A DNA stretch of 64,000 bases from Burkholderia gladioli (GCF_000959725.1 NZ_CP009323.1:2790001-2854000), one strand, 5' to 3'. Shown: positions 17,595 to 26,620, counted from the stretch's first letter. The notes: generated from the letters alone by a model not told the origin. Numbers and translations are program-made.

Positions 17595-18719
17595 TCACGG
17601 CGTGACGTCGATGCGGCCGTAGACGCCGGTGGTCGGCGTCGGGCCGGCCGCGTAGAACAGCGTGTTGCTCGGCTGGTTGGCGGCATTGTTGCCGAACGAC
17701 ATGCCCCAGATGCCGGCCTGCTTGAAGGTCGAGCCGTCCGGGTTCGGCAGCGCGCCGATCAGCGCGTTGCTGTTCGGGTCGAACACGTCGACGGTGCCGT
17801 CGCCGAAGTTGCCGACCAGCAGGTCGTTGCTGGCCGAGCCGAAGTTCGACGGCGCGATCACCATGCCCCACGGCGAGTTCAGCGTGCCGCCGGTGGCGAT
17901 GCGCTTGACGAAGTTGCCGGCCGTGTCGAACGCGTCGACCACGCCGTTGCCCGCGCCGTTGACCTGGGTCTTGCCGTTGCTGCCGAGCACCGCGTACGAG
18001 ACGTAGACGGTATTGCCGATCGCCGCGATGCCGAACGGCGAGAAGCCGGCCGGCAGGTTCGGGTCGACGAACTTGCCGACCAGGATCTTGTTGAAGGCGC
18101 GGTCGAAGGTGTCGACCTTCTTGTTGTGGAAGTCGGTCGCGTAGATCACGTTGGCGCCGCCGTTCACGCCGATCGCGAGGCCCTTGTAGACCGCGCCGCC
18201 GTCGCCGTCGTCATAGGCGTTGACGGCCTGGGTCGGCAGCACCTTGGGCGACCACGCGGCGATCGTGCCGGCGTCGGTGGCCCACATGAACACGGCATTG
18301 CTGGCCGCGCCGCCGTTCGCGCTGATCTGGAAGTCGGCGGCGGTCTTGTTGAACACGATGCCGGTCGGGCCCGCGGCGGTGCCGGCGGCGTTCGCCGGGA
18401 TCGTCACCACCAGCGATTGCGGCACGCCGTTGCCGTCATAGAGCGTCGACAGGTGCGTGTTGTTGTCCGACACCCACATCACGCCGGTCGGGTTGAACGC
18501 AATGCCCCAGCCGTTCTTCAGGTTCGGGTCGATGTTGGCGGCGGTGGCGCTGCCGTCCGAGACCAGGGTGGTCGACTTGAACTGGGTCTTCAGCGCCGGC
18601 GGCGGCGGGGTGGTGCTCGCGGGCGGGGTGCTGTTGTCGTCTCCGCCACCGCATGCGGCGAGCGTGAAGGCCGTGACGGCGGCCAGCGCGGCCAGGGCTG
18701 CAATGCGTTTCACTTTCAT
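17595..18719 (-). CDS. TIGR03118 family lipoprotein with beta-propeller-like repeats
   Basis: This 374-residue protein has a lipoprotein signal (AAVTAFTLAAC, lipid Cys at about residue 23) followed by a Pro/Thr linker. The body matches the TIGR03118 family: NGWGIAFNPTGVMWVSDN, GLAIGVNG with YATDFHNKKVDTFD, SPFGIAAIGNTVYVSYA and LVGNFGDGTVDVFDP, an NHL/SMP-30-like propeller rhythm. The function is unknown. It is anchored in the envelope. Its promoter (18855-18882) is divergent from that of sodB and shares the same -35 and -10 blocks. The ATG at 18719 gives the signal peptide; longer frames are not supported. Confidence 0.9.
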   Translation of the reverse strand: MKVKRIAALAALAAVTAFTLAACGGGDDNSTPPASTTPPPPALKTQFKSTTLVSDGSATAANIDPNLKNGWGIAFNPTGVMWVSDNNTHLSTLYDGNGVPQSLVVTIPANAAGTAAGPTGIVFNKTAADFQISANGGAASNAVFMWATDAGTIAAWSPKVLPTQAVNAYDDGDGGAVYKGLAIGVNGGANVIYATDFHNKKVDTFDRAFNKILVGKFVDPNLPAGFSPFGIAAIGNTVYVSYAVLGSNGKTQVNGAGNGVVDAFDTAGNFVKRIATGGTLNSPWGMVIAPSNFGSASNDLLVGNFGDGTVDVFDPNSNALIGALPNPDGSTFKQAGIWGMSFGNNAANQPSNTLFYAAGPTPTTGVYGRIDVTP

Positions 18720-18854
18720 GATGGATTCCTGATGGATAAGTTGGGCTACCGGTCCGGCCGGGCGCGAATCGGCCGGACAGACGCAAGGACGGCGCGGGCC
18801 TTTCGGGCCACCGTGTCCCCCGACATCGGCTGCGGAACACGCGTTCGTCGAGTG

Positions 18855-18882
18855 CAAAACACGAGGCGCCGGAATTTATTCC
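18855..18882 (-). promoter_or_regulatory. ECF-type promoter (GGAATA ... GTTTTG) of TIGR03118 gene
   Basis: On the minus strand GGAATA (18877-18882) is followed after 16 bp by GTTTTG (18855-18860), 136 bp before the start codon. The CGATGGAATA context is identical to that before the CHRD gene and sodB. Confidence 0.65.
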
Positions 18883-18952
18883 ATCGTGTTTCGGGCCGTC
18901 GGCGGGGTGTAAAGAAACGGGCGGGCGAGACCGAAAATCAGCCCGATCCGAT

Positions 18953-18981
18953 GGAATAGCGGCACGGGATCGGGTGTTCTG
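18953..18981 (+). promoter_or_regulatory. ECF-type promoter (GGAATA ... GTTCTG) of sodB
   Basis: GGAATA (18953-18958) and GTTCTG (18976-18981) are separated by 17 bp, 70 bp before the sodB start. CGATGGAATA begins at 18949. This is the only plus-strand member of the three-promoter set. Confidence 0.65.
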
Positions 18982-19051
18982 GGGGTATCGGACGCACCGC
19001 AGGCCAAACCGGCGCGCCCGGCGCTCAACCCACACATACGAGGTCCTGGCC

Positions 19052-19810
19052 ATGCTGAATTCGAATCTTTCGCGCCGCCGCCTGCTGGGCGGTCTGTCGT
19101 TCGCCTCGCTCGGGCTCGCGCTGTCACGCGTGGCCTTCGTCGAGATGTCGCGCGCCGAGACGGCCGGCGCCGGCGCGCCGGTGCTGCGCACCGTGCCGGC
19201 CTTCCTGGGCAGCTCGCCGCAGACGCTGCCGCCGCTGCCCTATGCCGAGAACGCGCTGGAGCCCACCATCTCGGCGCGCACCATCGGCTTTCATTACGGC
19301 AAGCATCACCGCGCCTACTTCGACAACCTGCACAAGCTGCTGGCCGGCACGCCGCTGCAGCAGGCCTCGCTCGAGCAGGTGATCATGCAGTCGCACGGCG
19401 TGCCGGAGATGGCCGACGTATTCAACAACGCCGCCCAGGCCTGGAACCACAACTTCTACTGGAACTCGCTGGCGCCCGAGGCGAGCGCGCCCAGCGAGAA
19501 GCTGAAGGCCGCGATCGAGCGCAAGTTCGGCTCGATGGAGGCGCTCACCAAGGCGCTGGTGGCCACCTCGGCCTCGCAGTTCGGCAGCGGCTGGGGCTGG
19601 CTGGTGCTGGACGGCGGCGAGCTGGCGGTGGTCAAGACCGGCAATGCCGAGACGCCCTTCACGCGCGGCGCGGCGCCGTTGCTGACGGTCGACGTCTGGG
19701 AACACGCCTACTACCTCGATTACCAGAACCGCCGCCCCGACTACCTGGTCGCGACGGTCTCGCGTCACCTGAACTGGGCGTTCGCCTCGGCGAACTTCGA
19801 GCGCGTCTGA
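19052..19810 (+). CDS. sodB: Tat-exported iron superoxide dismutase
   Basis: This 252-residue superoxide dismutase carries a twin-arginine signal, SRRRLLGGLSFASLGLAL (residues 7-24), ahead of a standard Fe/Mn-SOD. Metal ligands are His81 (FHYGKHH), His133 (WNHNFYW), Asp214 and His218 (DVWEHAYY). FGSGWGWL and YGKHH favour iron. Export in folded form through Tat would put the enzyme in the periplasm, unlike ordinary cytoplasmic SodB (about 192 residues); the extra ~58 residues are the signal and a spacer. It is divergent from the TIGR03118 gene and shares its promoter type, which fits an extracytoplasmic oxidative-stress response. A DUF3455 lipoprotein gene follows 26 bp later. Confidence 0.93.
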   Translation: MLNSNLSRRRLLGGLSFASLGLALSRVAFVEMSRAETAGAGAPVLRTVPAFLGSSPQTLPPLPYAENALEPTISARTIGFHYGKHHRAYFDNLHKLLAGTPLQQASLEQVIMQSHGVPEMADVFNNAAQAWNHNFYWNSLAPEASAPSEKLKAAIERKFGSMEALTKALVATSASQFGSGWGWLVLDGGELAVVKTGNAETPFTRGAAPLLTVDVWEHAYYLDYQNRRPDYLVATVSRHLNWAFASANFERV

Positions 19811-19836
19811 GCACGCGCGATCCTGAGGAAGCAGCG

Positions 19837-20376
19837 ATGTCGAAACCAATCCTGAAAACCGGCGCGTCGGCGCTGTTGGCCGCGGCGGCGATGCTCGCGC
19901 TCGGCGCCTGCGCGATGGCGCCGACGGCCGGCGCCACGCCGGCGGTGGCGGGCGCCTCGATCGAGCCGCCCGCGGGCCAGCAACTGGCGGCGCTCGAAGC
20001 CTCGGGCGTGCAGATCTACAGTTGCGAGTTCAATGCGCAGCATCAGCTGCGATGGAGCTTCAAGCGTCCCTCGGCGATGCTCTACGACGCGAGCGGCAGG
20101 GAAGTCGTGCTGCACGGCGCGGGGCCGTCCTGGGAAGCCGGCGACGGCAGCCGCGTCGTCGGCCGGGTGCTGGCGCAGAAGCCCAGCGATACGCCGGGCA
20201 GCATCCCGCAACTGCTGCTGGAGACGCATGGCACCGGCGGCGCGGGGATGCTGGCCGAGGTGCGCTACGTGCAGCGCCTGAACACCGTCGGCGGCCTTGC
20301 GCCGAGCGCGCCTTGCGCCAGCGAGCACCAGGAGGGCAGCACGCCCTACCTGGCTCGCTACGTGTTCTATCGTTGA
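19837..20376 (+). CDS. DUF3455 domain lipoprotein
   Basis: This 179-residue protein has a lipoprotein signal (LAAAAMLALGAC, Cys at about residue 25) and a DUF3455 domain: LEASGVQIYSCE, GREVVLHGAGPSWEAGDGS, PQLLLETHGTGGAGMLAEV and VQRLNTVGGLAPSAPC. The function of DUF3455 is unknown. It starts 26 bp after sodB on the same strand and is probably transcribed with it from the GGAATA-type promoter, making it a further envelope member of this stress locus. Confidence 0.88.
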   Translation: MSKPILKTGASALLAAAAMLALGACAMAPTAGATPAVAGASIEPPAGQQLAALEASGVQIYSCEFNAQHQLRWSFKRPSAMLYDASGREVVLHGAGPSWEAGDGSRVVGRVLAQKPSDTPGSIPQLLLETHGTGGAGMLAEVRYVQRLNTVGGLAPSAPCASEHQEGSTPYLARYVFYR

Positions 20377-20425
20377 TCGGGAAACGGGCTCGGCGGCCGG
20401 CAAGAGCGGCCGCACGGCGCGCGGC

Positions 20426-21019
20426 TCAGCGGCCGGCCAGGTCGCTCAGCGAGGGCGTGGCGGCCGCGACGGGCCGCGGGTCCCTGGCGAGCAGGCCGTA
20501 GATCGCGCTGTCCGATACGTCGTCGCCGACCTGCCAGCGCTCGCGCAGCACCCCCTCGCGCACGAAGCCGAGCCGTTCCAGCACGCGCGCCGAAGCCTCG
20601 TTGCGCGGATCGATGTCGGCCTCGAGCCGGCGCAGTCCCACCGTATCGAAAGCGTGGTCGAGCAGGGCCGATCCCGCCTCCGTCATATAGCCGTTGCGCC
20701 AGCAACGACGTTGCAGCGAAAAGCCGATCTGCGCGCGGCGGCATTGCGCGTCGTGATCGAACAGGCTGCAGTCGCCGATCGGCTCGCCGGTCGCCAGCAA
20801 CTCCACCACGCACACCAGATCCTCGCCATTGGCCGAGCGCGCCGCCAGGCGCGAGGTGCGCTCGATCGCCTGGGCGGGATCGGTCATCGGCGAGAACGAG
20901 AAATAACGCATCGCATCGGCATCGGACCACAGCGCGAAGCCGGCGCGCCAGTCGTCCTCGCGCATCGGGCGCAGACGCAGCCGGCGGGTGGTGATGGTCA
21001 CGGGTTCGAATGCCGGCAT
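20426..21019 (-). CDS. RimJ/RimL-type GNAT N-acetyltransferase
   Basis: This 197-residue protein begins TTRRLRLRPMREDDWRAGFALWSD in pieces typical of the RimJ/RimL/SpeG branch (acetyltransf_3), with IGFSLQRRCWRNGYMTEAG as acetyl-CoA loop and RVLERLGFVREGVLRERW at the end. The substrate, whether a protein N-terminus or a small molecule, is not predictable. It is convergent with the DUF3455 gene and followed upstream by the PRC-barrel gene; no operon partner is evident. Confidence 0.88.
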   Translation of the reverse strand: MPAFEPVTITTRRLRLRPMREDDWRAGFALWSDADAMRYFSFSPMTDPAQAIERTSRLAARSANGEDLVCVVELLATGEPIGDCSLFDHDAQCRRAQIGFSLQRRCWRNGYMTEAGSALLDHAFDTVGLRRLEADIDPRNEASARVLERLGFVREGVLRERWQVGDDVSDSAIYGLLARDPRPVAAATPSLSDLAGR

Positions 21020-21198
21020 GGCGGTCTCGCGGTGGTAAAAAAAGCGACCTTACACGATTCGCCGCGGCATCGGCACGCAAGCTCGAAAGCGCGTGGATGC
21101 GCAGCCGTGCCGGCCCGCATCAGGGGCCCGGCACGCCATGACTTCGCATCGGCCGACAGCGTTACGCATGCCGGCGGCCGATGCGTCTGGCGATGCCT

Positions 21199-21630
21199 TC
21201 AGGCCGGCTTGCCGAAATGCCGGTCGACGGCGGCGACCCATTCCTCGTGTTGCGCGGCGGAACCGCCTTGTTTGTCGAAGGGCGGCGCGGCCAGCACGCG
21301 TTCGGCGGTCGCCGCGACGGCCAGTCCCTGGCCTTCGGTGTCGACGGACAGCGCCTGCCAGGGGATCGCGATCACGCGGTCCGGATGGCCCTCGGCGGTG
21401 GTGACCAGCACGTGCGTGATACGCCCATGGCCGAGGTCGAGCAGCACGTCGCTGACATGGCCGACATCGGCGCCGTCGGTGGCGCGCACGCCCACGCCCT
21501 CGAAACGGTGGCCCGGGATCGGATGCTCGCCGCTCGGGGCCTGGCCGTGGAAGCGGACCAGCGGCCCGCTGGGGGGGCCGCTCGACGCTTCCTTGGGCGT
21601 ATCGGTCGAAGCTGGGGTGTCGGTTTTCAT
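21199..21630 (-). CDS. PRC-barrel domain protein
   Basis: This 143-residue soluble protein has a PRC-barrel: IPGHRFEGVGVRATDGADVGHVSDVLLDLGHGRITHVLVTTAEG in pieces over residues ~38-81, and the second strand set IAIPWQALSVDTEGQGLAVAATAERVLAAPPFD. PRC-barrels bind RNA or proteins and are common beside stress genes. It is divergent from the ferritin-like gene across 364 bp, and close to the Ku-LigD pair. Confidence 0.85.
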   Translation of the reverse strand: MKTDTPASTDTPKEASSGPPSGPLVRFHGQAPSGEHPIPGHRFEGVGVRATDGADVGHVSDVLLDLGHGRITHVLVTTAEGHPDRVIAIPWQALSVDTEGQGLAVAATAERVLAAPPFDKQGGSAAQHEEWVAAVDRHFGKPA

Positions 21631-21994
21631 CGCGGTTCCTCGATAAGGGCGCGGGCGGCTCCCATGACGGGCTGCTGCACCGCAACGGAAAGGGGCGGAT
21701 CGGCGGGACGCGGCAAGCCGTCGACGGGGACCGATCCGAACCGGTCGAACATGCTTCGATTCGCAATCCGCATGCCATCGGTGCGCCGCCCGGTTGCCAC
21801 CGCGGGCACACCGGGCTCTGACCTTTTTACAAGCGCATGCAGCTTTTTCGCGCCGGGCCGGCGGGGACCGCGAGCGCCGGCGTGGAAGGGCGCGGGCGCG
21901 TCACGGCGCGTCGGCGGCACGAGGCTTGCGGCAGTCGGGGCCAGGCGGGTCGGGCATCGCCTTGCGAGCCGGTGACTGTTTTTCGGAGGGCATC
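21631..21994. other. intergenic region, no gene seen
   Basis: This 364-bp divergent region separates the PRC-barrel and ferritin-like genes. Frames through it are low-quality. A strong Shine-Dalgarno sequence (GGAGG, 21985-21989) belongs to the downstream gene. I see no clear promoter. Confidence 0.45.
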
Positions 21995-22603
21995 ATGTTT
22001 CACGGCAAGGCCAGACATCGCGGCGTGCACGAATTGCTGTACCAGGCGTTCGAAGCCGAACTCGGCGGCGCCCAGGTGTATCGCGCGGCCCTGTCCTGCG
22101 TGCACGATCCCGCCCTGCACGAGACCTGGGAGCGCCATCATCGGCAGAGCCTGCATCACCAGGACATGCTGCGCGCGATCTTCCGCGGCCTCGGGCTCGA
22201 CGAGCTGATCCAGACGCCGGGCCGGCTGGCGGTGGCCGAGACTGGCAAGGCGCTGGTCAACGTGATCGAGCTGGCGCGCCGCAACGCCTCGCCGGCCGAC
22301 GCGCAGATCATCGCCGCCGAATGCGTGCTGCTGGCCGAGACCAAGCGGAACCTGAACTGGGAATTGATCGGCCGGGCGGCGGAGCAACTGTCCGGCGACG
22401 CGGCCAGCTTACTGAGGGAGGCGCACGATGCGGTGGCAGCGCAGGAGGATCATCGTCTGTATCGCACCCGGGAATGGGCGCGCGGCATGTGGCTCGCCGC
22501 GATGGATTTCCCGGCCGTCCTGCCGCCGCCCGAGACGGGGCGCGACGGCGCGCCCGCGGCCGACGCGGCGCAGGCTGCACGCGCGCGCGGCAAGATGATG
22601 TAG
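21995..22603 (+). CDS. ferritin-like domain protein
   Basis: This 202-residue all-helical protein has the four-helix pattern of a ferritin-like fold: HELLYQAFEAELGGAQVYRAAL with Glu residues, then TWERHHRQSLHHQDMLRAI, then DAQIIAAECVLLAETKRNLNWELIG. The paired E and ExxH-like positions suggest a possible di-metal site, but I cannot assign a named family. The ATG at 21995 has a strong GGAGG 5 bp upstream. It precedes the Ku-LigD genes by 146 bp on the same strand, so a role in stress or stationary-phase protection with NHEJ repair is an inference. Confidence 0.75.
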   Translation: MFHGKARHRGVHELLYQAFEAELGGAQVYRAALSCVHDPALHETWERHHRQSLHHQDMLRAIFRGLGLDELIQTPGRLAVAETGKALVNVIELARRNASPADAQIIAAECVLLAETKRNLNWELIGRAAEQLSGDAASLLREAHDAVAAQEDHRLYRTREWARGMWLAAMDFPAVLPPPETGRDGAPAADAAQAARARGKMM

Positions 22604-22749
22604 GCCCGGGCCGGCGGCGGTGGAGCGGGCGAGCGAGGCGTGTCGCGCCAGTGTGTGGCACGCGGCTTGCATTGCTTGCGTCGTATCGATGCTCGATCGC
22701 GATGCGGCCGGCGCGGCGTTCGCGATCCCACCACCAACAGGAGCCGTGC

Positions 22750-23856
22750 ATGCCGTCGATGATATGGAAGGGCGCGGTCAGCTTCGGCCTGGTCCACGTG
22801 CCAGTGCAACTGGTACCGGCCACGCGCACCGTCAAGCCCTCGTTCCGGATGCTCGATCGCCGCTCGATGGACCCGATCGGCTACCGGCGCGTCAACAAGC
22901 GCACCGGCCGCGAGGTCGCGCACGACGACATCGTGCGCGGCTACGAATACGAGAAGGAACGCTACGTGGTCCTCAGCGACGAGGAGATCCGCGCGGCCAA
23001 TCCCGAGTCGACGCAGAGCGTCGACATCCTCACCTTCGTGGAGGCCTCGGCCGTCTCCTTCCTCTATCTCGACACGCCTTATTACCTGGTGCCCGACCGC
23101 CATGGCGAGAAGGTCTATGCGCTGCTGCGCGACGCGCTGGTCGAGACCGGGCGGATCGGCATCGCGCTGGTGGTGATGCGCGACCGGCAGCACCTGGCCG
23201 CGCTGATCCCGGTGGGCCCGGTGCTCGCGCTCGACACGCTGCGCTGGCAGGACGAGTTGCGCCCGCTCGACGAGCTGCGGGTGGGCGGCAAGCGCGAACG
23301 CGGCGAGGGCCTCAGCGCCAGGGAGCGCAAGATGGCGCGGAAGCTGATCGAGGACATGTCGGGCGACTGGCAGCCCGACGAGTACCACGACACGTTTCGC
23401 GAGGACATCCTCGCCCTGGTCGATCGCAAGGTGAAGGCGGGCAAGTCGAAGACCATCGAGACGCCGCACGAGACCCGGCCGTCGACGGCGGGTTCGAACG
23501 TGCTCGACCTGACCGAGCTGCTGCGGCGCAGCCTCGGAGGCGGGGGAGCGCGCCGCGGCTCGGCTCGCGATGGCGAGGCAGAGGAGGCGGCGCCGCGCAA
23601 GCGCGCCGGCAAGGCGGCGGGCGCGGCGAGGAACGGCAAGGCCGCTAAGGTCACCAAAGCCACCAAGGCCGCGAAGGCGACCAAGGGCGCCGCCGCGCGC
23701 AAGTCGGCCGCCAAGCCCACCGCGGCAGGGAAATCGACCGCTTCGAAATCGAAGCCGACCGCCGCCGGTAGCGCGAAACGCAAGGCGAAGGCCAGCGGGT
23801 CGACGGCGACGCGCAAGGGCGCGGCGGCCGGCACCGGCCACAAGCGCGCCGCCTGA
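22750..23856 (+). CDS. ku: Ku DNA end-binding protein
   Basis: This 368-residue bacterial Ku binds DNA double-strand ends as a ring-shaped homodimer and recruits LigD for non-homologous end joining. The core (residues 1-~260) starts MIWKGAVSFGLVHVPVQL and includes RYVVLSDEEI and YYLVPDRHGEKVYALLRDAL. The C-terminus from ~285 on is a long low-complexity Lys/Ala/Thr tail (KATKAAKATKGAAARK and similar), about 80 residues. Such tails in other bacteria add DNA binding and allow threading along DNA. It is followed 26 bp later by ligD. Confidence 0.96.
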   Translation: MPSMIWKGAVSFGLVHVPVQLVPATRTVKPSFRMLDRRSMDPIGYRRVNKRTGREVAHDDIVRGYEYEKERYVVLSDEEIRAANPESTQSVDILTFVEASAVSFLYLDTPYYLVPDRHGEKVYALLRDALVETGRIGIALVVMRDRQHLAALIPVGPVLALDTLRWQDELRPLDELRVGGKRERGEGLSARERKMARKLIEDMSGDWQPDEYHDTFREDILALVDRKVKAGKSKTIETPHETRPSTAGSNVLDLTELLRRSLGGGGARRGSARDGEAEEAAPRKRAGKAAGAARNGKAAKVTKATKAAKATKGAAARKSAAKPTAAGKSTASKSKPTAAGSAKRKAKASGSTATRKGAAAGTGHKRAA

Positions 23857-23882
23857 GGCACGCACGAGGAGGATCGCCACCG

Positions 23883-26549
23883 ATGGCCAGCAAGCTCGCC
23901 GAATACCAGCGCAAACGCCGCTTCGACGCGAGCCCGGAACCGGCCGGCAAGCGCGGCGCCCAGGCGCGCCCGCGCCACGATCCCGAGCGCGAGCTGCACT
24001 TCGTGGTGCAGGAGCATCACGCGCGGCGCCTGCATTACGACTTCCGCCTCGAACTCGACGGCGTGCTGAAGTCCTGGGCGGTGCCGAAGGGGCCGAGCAC
24101 CGAACCGGCCGAGAAGCGGCTCGCGGTGCATGTCGAGGATCACCCGCTCGACTATGCCGGCTTCGAGGGCGAGATACCGCCCGGCCACTACGGCGCGGGC
24201 AGCGTGCGCATCGACGACCAGGGCGTCTGGCGGCCCGATGGCGGTATCGCCGGCGCGCGGCGCGGCTATCGCGAGGGCAAGCTCAGTTTCGAACTCGATG
24301 GCCATCGTCTGCATGGACGCTGGTCGCTGGTGCGCACGCACCTTCCCGAGCGCAACGGCAAGTCGTCGTGGCTGCTGATCAAGGCGCGCGACGAGCAGGC
24401 GGGCTCGCCGGGCGGCGAGCGCATCAAGGCCGCGCGCAAGCAGCCGGCCACGGCGGCGGCCAAGCGTGCCGGCGAGCGTGCCGAAACGCATGGCGAGAAG
24501 CATGCAGAGAAGCATGCCGAGAAGCGCGGCGCACCACCGCCACGCGGCAAGCGCGCGGCGGATCGCGCCGGCCGGCGCGAGGCGCTGCCGGCCACGCTCG
24601 CGCCGCAATTGGCGACGCTCGTGGCCGCGCCGCCCGAGGGCGAGGACTGGCGCTACGAGATGAAGTTCGACGGCTATCGCGTGCTGATCCGCATTGCCGG
24701 CCGCGGCCGCCGACGCTCGGTGCAGGTGTTCACGCGCGAGGGCAAGGACTGGAGCGCGAAATTCCGCCGGCAATGCGCCGCGCTCGCCGACCTGCCGGTG
24801 AACAACGCCTGGCTGGACGCCGAGGCCGTGGTGCTCGACGCGCGCGGCCTGCCCGATTTCGGGGCCCTGCAGCAGGCGCTGTCGGCCGGCGAGGACGCCG
24901 CCATCGTGTTCTTCGTGTTCGACCTGCCCTTTCTCGATGGCCGGGCGCTGGCCGACCTGCCACTCGATACGCGCCGCGAGCGGCTGGCGGCCTGCTTCGG
25001 CGGCGCGGGCAGGCAAGCCGTGCAGCTTTCGCCGACGCTCGAGGGCGAGCCGGCCGAGCTGCTCGCCGCGGCGTCACGGGCCGGCCTCGAAGGCCTGATC
25101 GGCAAGCGCGCCGACAGCCCTTATCGCGCCGGGCGCAGCGCGTCGTGGATCAAGCTGAAGTGCCGACAGCGCCAGGAATTCGTGATCGGCGGCTTCAGCG
25201 AGCCGCGCGGCAGCCGCAGCGGATTCGGCGCGCTGCTGCTCGGCGTGCACGAGCGGCCCGCGCAAGGGCGTCGCCGTGCCGGCGGCCTGGCTTATGTCGG
25301 CCGCGTCGGCACCGGATTCGATCGGCGCGCGCTCGACGCGATCGCGGCCAGGCTGCGAAAGATCGAACGCAGCGACGCGCCGTTCGCGGTGCCGCCGGCC
25401 GAACGCGGCGACGCGGTGCACTGGGTCGAGCCGCGGCTGGTGGCCGAATGCGAGTTCGCGGGCTGGACCGCCGACGGCCTGGTCCGGCAGGCTGCCTTCA
25501 TCGGCTTGCGCGAGGACAAGCCGGCCGGGCAGATCGTCAGGGAAACGGCCGCGCCCGCCGGCGGGCAACCGACAGGAGGCAGGATGAGGACCGATCATCA
25601 GGCGACGGGCTCGCGCTCGCGCGGCAAGGCCGCGAACCACGCCACCGGCAGGAACGACGACGCCACGGTGGCGGGTGTGCGCGTCACGCATCCCGAGCGC
25701 GTGGTCGATACCGAGAGCGGCCTGCGCAAGATCGACGTGGTCCGCTATTACGCCGCGATCGCCGAGCACCTGCTGCCGCAGCTCGCGGGACGGCCGGTGT
25801 CGCTGGTGCGCTACATGAAGGGCATCGACGGGCCGTCTTTCTTCCAGAAGCACGCGGGCCCGCGCGGCATGGGTTTCGTCACGCGCCACCCCGGCCTCGA
25901 TCCCGGGCACGACGCGCTGATCACGCTCGACGATCGCGAGGCCCTGGTCGGCGCCGCGCAGTTCGACGCCCTCGAATTCCACACCTGGAATGCCTGCGTG
26001 GACCGGATCGAGCGGCCCGACCGGCTGGTGTTCGACCTCGATCCCGACCCGGCCTTGCCGTGGCGCGCGATGATCGAGGCGGCCCAGGCGCTGCGCGCGC
26101 TGCTCGACGCGCTGGGGCTGCCGTGCTTCTGCAAGACCAGCGGCGGCAAGGGCCTGCACCTGGTGGTGCCGATCACGCGCCACGCTTCCTGGGACCAGGC
26201 GCGCGATTTCTCGCAGGCGGTGGCGCAGCACCTGGCCGGCGTCGCGCCGGAGCGTTTCTCGGCGAAGATGGGCGCGCAGAACCGCAAGGGCCGCATCTTC
26301 GTCGACTACCTGCGCAACGGGCGCGGCGCCAGCACGGTGGCGGCCTGGTCGGCGCGGGCGCGGCCGGGGATGGGCGTGTCGGTGCCGATCGATTGGGATG
26401 AACTGCCCGGTACCCGCGGCGGCGCGCAATGGACCATCGCCGAGGTGCCGCAGCGGCTGGCCTCGCTGCGGCGCGATCCCTGGGACGGCTACGAGGCGGC
26501 GCGCCGGCGGCTCACCGCGGCCATGCGCGAGCGCCTGGGCAAGCTCTGA
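23883..26549 (+). CDS. ligD: multifunctional DNA ligase D (NHEJ)
   Basis: This 888-residue enzyme has the Pseudomonas-type domain order. The 3'-phosphoesterase comes first (residues ~35-185, with HHARRLHYDFRLELDG), then an ATP-dependent ligase (~245-545, nucleophile Lys261 in EMKFDGYRV), then the polymerase/primase domain (~600-885, catalytic Asp718 and Asp720 in VFDLDPDP). It trims, fills and seals broken ends held by Ku. The linker between phosphoesterase and ligase (~185-240) is rich in Lys and His. It directly follows ku, presumably in one operon. Confidence 0.97.
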   Translation: MASKLAEYQRKRRFDASPEPAGKRGAQARPRHDPERELHFVVQEHHARRLHYDFRLELDGVLKSWAVPKGPSTEPAEKRLAVHVEDHPLDYAGFEGEIPPGHYGAGSVRIDDQGVWRPDGGIAGARRGYREGKLSFELDGHRLHGRWSLVRTHLPERNGKSSWLLIKARDEQAGSPGGERIKAARKQPATAAAKRAGERAETHGEKHAEKHAEKRGAPPPRGKRAADRAGRREALPATLAPQLATLVAAPPEGEDWRYEMKFDGYRVLIRIAGRGRRRSVQVFTREGKDWSAKFRRQCAALADLPVNNAWLDAEAVVLDARGLPDFGALQQALSAGEDAAIVFFVFDLPFLDGRALADLPLDTRRERLAACFGGAGRQAVQLSPTLEGEPAELLAAASRAGLEGLIGKRADSPYRAGRSASWIKLKCRQRQEFVIGGFSEPRGSRSGFGALLLGVHERPAQGRRRAGGLAYVGRVGTGFDRRALDAIAARLRKIERSDAPFAVPPAERGDAVHWVEPRLVAECEFAGWTADGLVRQAAFIGLREDKPAGQIVRETAAPAGGQPTGGRMRTDHQATGSRSRGKAANHATGRNDDATVAGVRVTHPERVVDTESGLRKIDVVRYYAAIAEHLLPQLAGRPVSLVRYMKGIDGPSFFQKHAGPRGMGFVTRHPGLDPGHDALITLDDREALVGAAQFDALEFHTWNACVDRIERPDRLVFDLDPDPALPWRAMIEAAQALRALLDALGLPCFCKTSGGKGLHLVVPITRHASWDQARDFSQAVAQHLAGVAPERFSAKMGAQNRKGRIFVDYLRNGRGASTVAAWSARARPGMGVSVPIDWDELPGTRGGAQWTIAEVPQRLASLRRDPWDGYEAARRRLTAAMRERLGKL

Positions 26550-26620
26550 GCGGCGGCGCGCCGCCGGCTGGCTACGGTGTTGCGCGCCGGAATTCGCCGC
26601 GCGGCCGGCGCCGGGCCTGT

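Larger units (their letters stand above)
18720..19051. other. divergent promoter region with two matching ECF promoters
   Basis: This 332-bp region lies between the TIGR03118 lipoprotein gene (leftward) and sodB (rightward). It carries one GGAATA-type promoter for each direction, at 18855-18882 and 18953-18981, and otherwise no gene. Confidence 0.6.
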
